This document shows, piece after piece, positions 1 through 4,665 of a stretch of 8,671 nucleotides of DNA. The position numbers and the translations under genes are program-made. The stretch covers positions 1 to 8,671 of the forward strand of contig JASSUD010000086.1 of the NCBI GenBank assembly GCA_031963225.1. Reading direction: 5' to 3'. The stretch comes from JASSUD01 sp031963225 (lineage in GTDB: Bacteria; Pseudomonadota; Gammaproteobacteria; Burkholderiales; Burkholderiaceae). The notes under the pieces are model-generated. The model saw only the letters and a list, made by a program, of their open reading frames with translations, was not told the DNA's origin and made no database searches. Numbering within the stretch: the stretch's first letter is position 1; every line of letters begins with the position of its first letter.

Positions 1-145
1 CTGTGCTCCTGCTCCCCCAAATATGGACCCTTTTGGAAAACTTTGAACAGGTTCTAAGAATTTTTTCTAAGAACCCTATTAAAAAGGACGGTGCTCTATG
101 CAAATAACAGGCTAGCCACCGCAGCAAAAATATCAAAATATGCAT
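1..145. other. Non-coding stretch downstream of tRNA-Val, with one imperfect hairpin
   Basis: No open frame of note is seen. Positions 50-75 form an imperfect hairpin: a 6-bp outer stem (GGTTCT/AGAACC), an A-A mismatch, a 4-bp inner stem and a four-T loop. No T-tract follows on either strand, so it is not a convincing terminator for the tRNA. The first 13 bases (CTGTGCTCCTGCT) recur at 1198-1210, inside the palindromic element upstream of ppsA. Both copies are followed by a similar ATGRACCC-TTTGGA stretch, so the left edge may be the tail of another copy of that element. Confidence 0.4.
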
Positions 146-222
146 TGGTAGGCTCGATTGGACTCGAACCAACGACCCCCACCATGTCAAGGTGGTGCTC
201 TAACCAGCTGAGCTACGAGCCT
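146..222 (-). tRNA. tRNA-Val (anticodon GAC), with encoded CCA
   Basis: On the minus strand the 77 bases fold as a full cloverleaf. The 7-bp acceptor stem is AGGCTCG/CGAGCCT, with discriminator A and an encoded CCA end. The D arm is GCTC...GAGC and the anticodon stem is CCACC/GGTGG with loop TTGACAT, giving anticodon GAC. The T arm is GTTGG-TTCGAGT-CCAAT, with one G-U pair. GAC reads the valine codons GTC and GTT. The sequence between the acceptor stems matches the usual gammaproteobacterial tRNA-Val(GAC). It lies downstream of ppsR on the same strand but probably has its own promoter at 234-262. Confidence 0.96.
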
Positions 223-233
223 AAAGGGCGCGC

Positions 234-262
234 ATTGTAAAACGCTTTTTAAAGAAAAGCGA
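234..262 (-). promoter_or_regulatory. Putative promoter of tRNA-Val with GC-rich discriminator
   Basis: On the minus strand a TACAAT hexamer (234-239) is one mismatch from the sigma-70 -10 consensus. A weak -35 candidate, TCGCTT (257-262), lies 17 bp upstream. GCGCGCCC follows the -10 directly, the GC-rich discriminator typical of stable-RNA promoters under stringent control. Transcription would start about 4 bases before the mature tRNA 5' end. The -35 is poor, so the call rests mainly on the -10, the discriminator and the position. Confidence 0.5.
239..261 (-). terminator. Weak intrinsic terminator candidate after ppsR
   Basis: A perfect 7-bp stem (CGCTTTT at 243-249, AAAAGCG at 255-261) with a 5-base loop lies just after the ppsR stop codon. 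On the minus strand it is followed by TTTT. The stem is AU-rich and the T-run is short, so termination may be partial. It overlaps the proposed tRNA promoter. Confidence 0.4.
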
Positions 263-269
263 CCCTTAT

Positions 270-1085
270 TTAAGTTTGTTTATTCCATTTTATCTCTTGC
301 AACACGGTTGTGGCGATTTCTTCAATGGATTTATGGGTTGAATCCAGCCATTTAATGCCTTCACGGCGCATCATGGCCTCGGCTTCATGGATTTCATAGC
401 GGCAATTTTCTACTGCAGCATAACGACTGCCAGGCCGGCGTCCATTGCGAATATCGGTTAAGCGGCTCGGTTCAATCGAGAGTCCAAAAATTTTGTCTTT
501 ATAAGGTAAGAGTGCGCTAGGCAATTTACCGCGTTCAAAGTCTTCAGGAATCAACGGATAATTTGCAACCTTCACGCCATATTGCATAGCAAGATAGAGG
601 CTAGTGGGCGTTTTGCCACTGCGTGAAACCCCCACTAAGATCACATCTGCTGCCTCTAAATTTCGATTGGATTGCCCATCATCATGTGCCAAAGAGAAAT
701 TGATCGCATCGATACGGTTTTTATATTCCTGCGAATCTGCTTGATGGCCGCGGCCAATTTCATGGGTGGAATTTATTTTTAGCGTTTTTTCAAGCGGCCC
801 GATAAACGGAGACAGCATATCCATCACCAGTGCTTGCGCCTCTTGAATAATTGCCTTCAGAGGTTGATTGACCAGGGTTGTAAATACGATGGCAGTAGGG
901 GCGCTAGCGTTAGCAGAGGCCAGTGCATTAATTCTATGCAGTGCTTGGCGTGCTTTCTCAACCGTATCGATAAAAGGTAAACGCACTAAATGAAATTTAG
1001 TGTCAAATTGCGACAATACTGAGTGTGCGAAGGTTTCAGCAGTAATTCCGGTGCCGTCTGAGACGATAAATACGGTATGAGACAT
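270..1085 (-). CDS. ppsR: PEP synthase regulatory protein (bifunctional kinase/pyrophosphorylase, DUF299)
   Basis: This 271-residue protein matches the PpsR/PSRP family over its full usual length. The N-terminus reads HTVFIVSDGTGITAE, the conserved opening of the family. A P-loop, GVSRSGKT, sits at residues 152-159, and DIRNGRRPGSRYA at 211-223 is also family-typical. In characterised members the enzyme phosphorylates a threonine near the catalytic histidine of phosphoenolpyruvate synthase using ADP, inactivating it, and reverses this by phosphorolysis to pyrophosphate. It acts in the cytoplasm. The gene is divergent from ppsA, its substrate protein, with about 260 bp between the start codons. 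The start is chosen by family alignment; no strong Shine-Dalgarno precedes it. A palindromic element lies only 27 bp upstream of the start codon, so the native promoter may have been altered. The function is secure by family and neighbourhood. Confidence 0.95.
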   Translation of the reverse strand: MSHTVFIVSDGTGITAETFAHSVLSQFDTKFHLVRLPFIDTVEKARQALHRINALASANASAPTAIVFTTLVNQPLKAIIQEAQALVMDMLSPFIGPLEKTLKINSTHEIGRGHQADSQEYKNRIDAINFSLAHDDGQSNRNLEAADVILVGVSRSGKTPTSLYLAMQYGVKVANYPLIPEDFERGKLPSALLPYKDKIFGLSIEPSRLTDIRNGRRPGSRYAAVENCRYEIHEAEAMMRREGIKWLDSTHKSIEEIATTVLQEIKWNKQT

Positions 1086-1112
1086 AATCGAAATACAGCC
1101 AATAAAGATTAG

Positions 1113-1241
1113 GGCGTGCCTTCAATTGCCCTAAAGGGCTCATCTTTGAGGTCGAGCGGTGCCAGGTATTCACTGTACTCAAGTACAGTTTCGGTCCCTG
1201 TGCTCCTGCTATGAACCCTTTGGAGCAATTGAGGGCACGCC
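1113..1241. repeat. 129-bp palindromic MITE-like element between ppsR and ppsA
   Basis: The two ends are inverted copies of a 31-base arm (1113-1143 and 1211-1241), matching at 27 of 31 positions. Both begin GGCGTGCC at the outside, followed by YTCAATTG. The core contains a perfect 18-base palindrome, ACTGTACT-CA-AGTACAGT (1172-1189). There is no transposase gene inside, so it resembles a non-autonomous mobile element or a small dispersed palindrome. No clean target-site duplication is visible. It fills about half of the divergent promoter region, so it may influence expression of both genes. Confidence 0.7.
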
Positions 1242-1274
1242 ATAGACAATAAATAGAGGAATGAATAATAAAGA

Positions 1275-1297
1275 GGCGCTAGAATAGCGCCCTTTTT
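1275..1297 (+). terminator. Terminator-like hairpin in the ppsA leader
   Basis: A perfect GC-rich 7-bp stem (GGCGCTA at 1275-1281, TAGCGCC at 1285-1291) with a GAA loop is followed by C and five T residues on the plus strand. It ends 50 bp before the ppsA start codon. It could stop transcripts coming out of the palindromic element, or act as an attenuator if the ppsA promoter lies upstream of it. A candidate promoter, TAGACA-17 bp-TAATAA (1243-1271), would start transcription inside the hairpin, so the true ppsA promoter is unresolved. Confidence 0.5.
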
Positions 1298-1334
1298 AGC
1301 TAATAGCATTTTTACCTTTATCTTCCACTGCATG

Positions 1335-1339
1335 AAGGG
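1335..1339 (+). promoter_or_regulatory. Ribosome binding site deciding the ppsA start
   Basis: AAGGG lies 8 bases before the ATG at 1348. It supports this start over the internal Met48, and therefore supports the unusual N-terminal extension of PpsA as translated protein. Confidence 0.6.
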
Positions 1340-1347
1340 TTTTTCCT

Positions 1348-3831
1348 ATGAGTACCAGCAGCACTACATCTGGCAATACGTCCTCTACTGCCGATGTATC
1401 CAGCCTCTCGCAAGATCTCTTTCCTATAACTTTAGATAGTGAGATAGGCTCACAACATGAATATGTGGTGCCCTTTGAGGCGGTGCGTATGAGCGATGTA
1501 GAGCGCGTTGGAGGAAAAAATGCCTCGCTAGGAGAAATGATCAGCCAGCTTACAAACGCTGGAGTGCGCGTACCAGGTGGCTTTGCAACTACAGCACAAG
1601 CTTTTCGTGACTTTTTGCACTACAACAAACTAACTGCCCGCATTGAAGTTTGTCTGAAAAATCTAGATGTAGAAGATATGCGCGCGCTCACACAAGCTGG
1701 CGCGCAAATCCGCGAATGGATAGCGCAAGCTCCTTTGCAGCCGCGCCTTGTTGAAGAAATTCGCACCCACTTTGCGCGATTGGAAAATGCAAGTCCGCGC
1801 GGTGCAAACCAGGCTCTCCCGTCCTTCGCTGTGCGCTCCTCCGCTACCGCAGAAGATCTTCCAGATGCTTCGTTTGCAGGGCAGCAAGAGACCTATTTAA
1901 ACGTAGTGGGTATTGATGAAGTCTTGCAACGCACCAAAGAAGTTTTTGCTTCGCTCTATAACGACCGTGCTATTTCTTACCGCGTACACAAAGGATTTTG
2001 CCATGCAGATGTAGCCTTATCTGTAGGCGTGCAACGTATGGTGCGCTCCGATATCGGTGCTGCGGGCGTTATGTTTACTTTAGATACCGAATCCGGTTTT
2101 CAGAATGCGGTATTCATCACATCCAGCTACGGCCTAGGTGAAGCGGTCGTCCAAGGTGCGGTAGATCCAGATGAGTTTTACGTCTTTAAACCCACACTAG
2201 CCCAAAATAAATTCCCCATTTTGCGTCGTTCCATGGGATCGAAGCGCCTAAAAATGGAGTTTAACGAACAGGCAAAAGCAGGCGTGCGTACGATAGATGT
2301 CAGTGCGCAAGACCAAAACCGCTATTCGCTAAGCGATGAAGACGTTATTGCCCTTGCACGCTACGCCGTCATTATTGAGAAGCACTATCAGCGCCCTATG
2401 GATATTGAATGGGGTAAAGATGGCCTAGATGGGCAGCTCTATATTTTGCAAGCGCGTCCAGAAACCGTAAAAAGCCAAGCGACCGGCAAGGCTGAGCAGC
2501 GCTTTAGATTGAAGGGCGAGGCTCCGGTACTCGTACGTGGCCGCGCTATTGGTCAAAAAGTAGGAATAGGGCCTGTTCGTGTAGTGAACGATGTCTCTGA
2601 AATGGAATTAGTGCAGCCCGGAGACATATTAGTAGCCGATATGACCGATCCCAACTGGGAGCCGGTGATGAAGCGCGCAGCAGCGGTCGTGACCAACCGA
2701 GGAGGGCGCACTTGCCATGCCGCCATCATCGCACGTGAACTAGGTGTGCCTGCCGTAGTGGGGTGTTCCGATGCCACAGAACGCCTTAAAAACGGCATGA
2801 TCGTAACTGTTTCTTGTGCCGAAGGAGATGAAGGGCGTGTGTATGAAGGTGCGCGCGATACCGAAATCACGGAAATAGAAACCGGCGCATTGCCTGAGTT
2901 GCCTATTAAAATCATGATGAATATAGGTAACCCCCAACTCGCTTTTGAGTTCTCTCAACTACCCAATGCAGGTGTTGGGTTGGCGCGTTTGGAATTTATG
3001 GTCAATAACACGATCGGTGTGCATCCAAAAGCCTTATTAGGCTATCCCGCATTAGATCCCGAGCTCAAGCTTGCCGTAGAGCGAGCAGCACGAGGCCATG
3101 CCTCACCCCGTGCATTTTATGTAGACAAGCTCGCAGAAGGGATCTCCACCATTGCTGCAGCGTTTCACCCCCGCCCCGTTATTATCCGATTGTCCGATTT
3201 CAAATCGAATGAATACAAGAAATTAATCGGCGGCTCATACTACGAGCCCGATGAAGAAAACCCGATGCTGGGCTTCAGAGGTGCTTCCCGCTATCTAGCC
3301 GAAGACTTTGCAACCGCTTTTGAGCTGGAATGTGTAGCGCTCAAACGCGTGCGGGAAGAAATGGGCCTAGAAAATGTTGAAATCATGGTGCCTTTCGTAC
3401 GCACGCTCAGACAAGCCGAGCAAGTGGTGGCACTGTTAGAAAAAAATGGCTTAAAACGTGGCGAAAAGGGCCTACGCCTCATCATGATGTGTGAAGTGCC
3501 CTCTAATGCCATCTTGGCCGAAGAATTCTTACAGTATTTTGATGGCTTTTCCGTCGGCTCTAACGATCTGACCCAACTGACCCTAGGCTTAGATCGCGAT
3601 TCCGGCATGAGCTGGCTCACTCAAGATTTTGATGAACGTGACCCTGCCGTACTCTTCTTGCTACGCCGCGCGATCGATGCCTGTAAAAAACAAGGAAAAT
3701 ACATAGGCATCTGCGGCCAAGGCCCATCCGATCATCCAGACTTTGCAGCGTGGTTGATGAAAGAAGGTTTAACTTCACTGTCACTCAATCCCGATACCGT
3801 GTTGCAAACCTGGCGTGCGTTAGGGGAGTAA
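1348..3831 (+). CDS. ppsA: Phosphoenolpyruvate synthase (pyruvate, water dikinase)
   Basis: PpsA converts pyruvate, ATP and water to phosphoenolpyruvate, AMP and phosphate, feeding gluconeogenesis in the cytoplasm. The 827-residue protein shows all family domains. The N-terminal ATP-grasp nucleotide-binding domain (about 45-375) includes GGKNASLGEM and FAVRSSATAEDLPDASFAGQ. The central phosphohistidine domain (about 390-500) has GGRTCHAAIIAREL with catalytic His457, equivalent to His421 of E. coli. The C-terminal PEP/pyruvate-binding barrel (about 520-825) has MLGFRGASRY, DGFSVGSNDLTQLTLGLDRD and GICGQGPSDH with the active-site Cys789. Thr455, two residues before the histidine, is the expected target of the neighbouring PpsR. 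The protein is about 35 residues longer than the E. coli enzyme. The extra part is an N-terminal stretch, very rich in Ser and Thr over its first 25 residues, whose start is backed by a good ribosome binding site. No classical terminator follows; a palindromic repeat array starts at the stop codon. Confidence 0.97.
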   Translation: MSTSSTTSGNTSSTADVSSLSQDLFPITLDSEIGSQHEYVVPFEAVRMSDVERVGGKNASLGEMISQLTNAGVRVPGGFATTAQAFRDFLHYNKLTARIEVCLKNLDVEDMRALTQAGAQIREWIAQAPLQPRLVEEIRTHFARLENASPRGANQALPSFAVRSSATAEDLPDASFAGQQETYLNVVGIDEVLQRTKEVFASLYNDRAISYRVHKGFCHADVALSVGVQRMVRSDIGAAGVMFTLDTESGFQNAVFITSSYGLGEAVVQGAVDPDEFYVFKPTLAQNKFPILRRSMGSKRLKMEFNEQAKAGVRTIDVSAQDQNRYSLSDEDVIALARYAVIIEKHYQRPMDIEWGKDGLDGQLYILQARPETVKSQATGKAEQRFRLKGEAPVLVRGRAIGQKVGIGPVRVVNDVSEMELVQPGDILVADMTDPNWEPVMKRAAAVVTNRGGRTCHAAIIARELGVPAVVGCSDATERLKNGMIVTVSCAEGDEGRVYEGARDTEITEIETGALPELPIKIMMNIGNPQLAFEFSQLPNAGVGLARLEFMVNNTIGVHPKALLGYPALDPELKLAVERAARGHASPRAFYVDKLAEGISTIAAAFHPRPVIIRLSDFKSNEYKKLIGGSYYEPDEENPMLGFRGASRYLAEDFATAFELECVALKRVREEMGLENVEIMVPFVRTLRQAEQVVALLEKNGLKRGEKGLRLIMMCEVPSNAILAEEFLQYFDGFSVGSNDLTQLTLGLDRDSGMSWLTQDFDERDPAVLFLLRRAIDACKKQGKYIGICGQGPSDHPDFAAWLMKEGLTSLSLNPDTVLQTWRALGE

Positions 3832-4495
3832 AGGATGGTTGGTGGTGGGCAATGTTTCCTAACATGCACGCCACCTTACCTTTAATCATCGCTTTTTGGT
3901 CTGTATATGCAGGTTTTAAAAGGCTGGTGGTGTGCATGTTGGGGTTCGTACCTCACCACCAACCTACAATGAACGGTAGGTTGGGGTGACGAAGAAACCC
4001 CAACATGCAAGCCGCCGCGTTCTTGATAACCAGCTTATAAATGCCCAAAAGTGATGGTTATGGAATTGGTGGTACGCATGTTGGGGTTCGTGCCTCACCA
4101 CCAACCTACCTAGATGCATATGTAAAAAGGTTCTATCAGATTCCACCAACCACAAGAAAAGCAAAGGATGGTAGGTTGGCGGTGACGAAGGAACCCCAAC
4201 ATGCGGGCCGCTGCGTTCTTGATAACCAGCTTATAAATGCCCAAAAGCGATGATTATGGAGTTGGTGGTACGCATGTTGGGGTTCGTGCCTCACCACCAA
4301 CCTACCGCGAGGCATATGTAAAAAGGTTCTATCAGACTTCACCAACTACAAGAAAAGCAAAGATTGGCTGTGACGAAGGAACCCCAACATGCAGGCGCTG
4401 CGTTCTTGATAACCAGCTGATAAATGCCCAAAAGCGATGATTACGGCGTTGGTGGTGCGCATGTTGGGGTTCGTACCTCACCACCAACCTACGAA
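3831..4495. repeat. Composite palindromic repeat array (REP/BIME-like) downstream of ppsA
   Basis: A 34-base module F (GCATGTTGGGGTTCGTRCCT then CACCACCAACCTAC) occurs at 3934-3967, 4076-4109, 4272-4305 and 4459-4492. An inverted partner R (GGTAGGTTGG...CCCCAACATGC) occurs at 3975-4008, 4170-4204 and, decayed, at about 4362-4392. After each R comes the same spacer of about 65 bases with TTCTTGATAACCAGCT and TAAATGCCCAAAAG. Units 2 and 3 also share a 60-base segment between F and R with AAAAAGGTTCTATCAGA. The periods are 142, 196 and 187 bases. At the left end, 3833-3917 is a decayed inverted copy of F plus spacer (24 of 34 bases match F). The first F-R pair can form a long hairpin with a loop of about 7 bases. 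The array fills most of the 834 bp between ppsA and the next gene; I see no protein gene in it. It may end ppsA transcripts. Confidence 0.85.
3934..4008. repeat. Long hairpin formed by the first F-R pair of the array
   Basis: F (3934-3967) and R (3975-4008) are inverted copies separated by 7 bases. The outer 13 bases (GCATGTTGGGGTT with AACCCCAACATGC) pair perfectly, as does the inner CCAACCTAC with GTAGGTTGG. A small internal loop lies between the two. It is the tightest hairpin of the array and the first one met by transcription leaving ppsA. It could block exonucleases or help terminate, but there is no T-tract. Confidence 0.7.
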
Positions 4496-4603
4496 GCTTG
4501 TGATTTTTATGAGCAAGGAAATGGAACGATGAAGGTTGATTTGGCCTAAAGTTAACTACATTTTTCGTTGATTTTCTGTGAAAAACAGCGCCAACGTGAG
4601 CTA

Positions 4604-4648
4604 TAAAAAAACCCTCAAAAGTCAGATCCATGTCTAACTTTTGAGGGT
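4604..4648 (-). terminator. Strong intrinsic terminator of the 809-residue ankyrin gene
   Basis: A perfect 12-bp stem (ACCCTCAAAAGT at 4611-4622, ACTTTTGAGGGT at 4637-4648) has a loop of about 14 bases that can close further through AGA/TCT. On the minus strand it is followed at once by a run of seven T residues. It begins 17 bases past the stop codon of the leftward-reading gene at 4666, exactly where its terminator should be. Confidence 0.88.
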
Positions 4649-4665
4649 AGTCTATTCTGGCTGAA

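Noticed and set aside
1109..1333. 74-residue minus-strand open frame covering most of the ppsR-ppsA gap
   Set aside because: It runs through both arms and the core of the palindromic element and overlaps the ppsA leader. Its C-terminal half is a translation of the repeat, and it shows no recognisable domain.
3831..4495. CRISPR array or integron attC array
   Set aside because: The units are 140-196 bp with conserved rather than variable spacers, and the modules alternate in orientation. There are no cas genes, integrase or cassette genes.
3964..4631. Several 66-99 residue open frames on both strands after ppsA
   Set aside because: Their sequences are near copies of each other because they translate the same palindromic repeat units. 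They have no independent coding signal or ribosome binding site.
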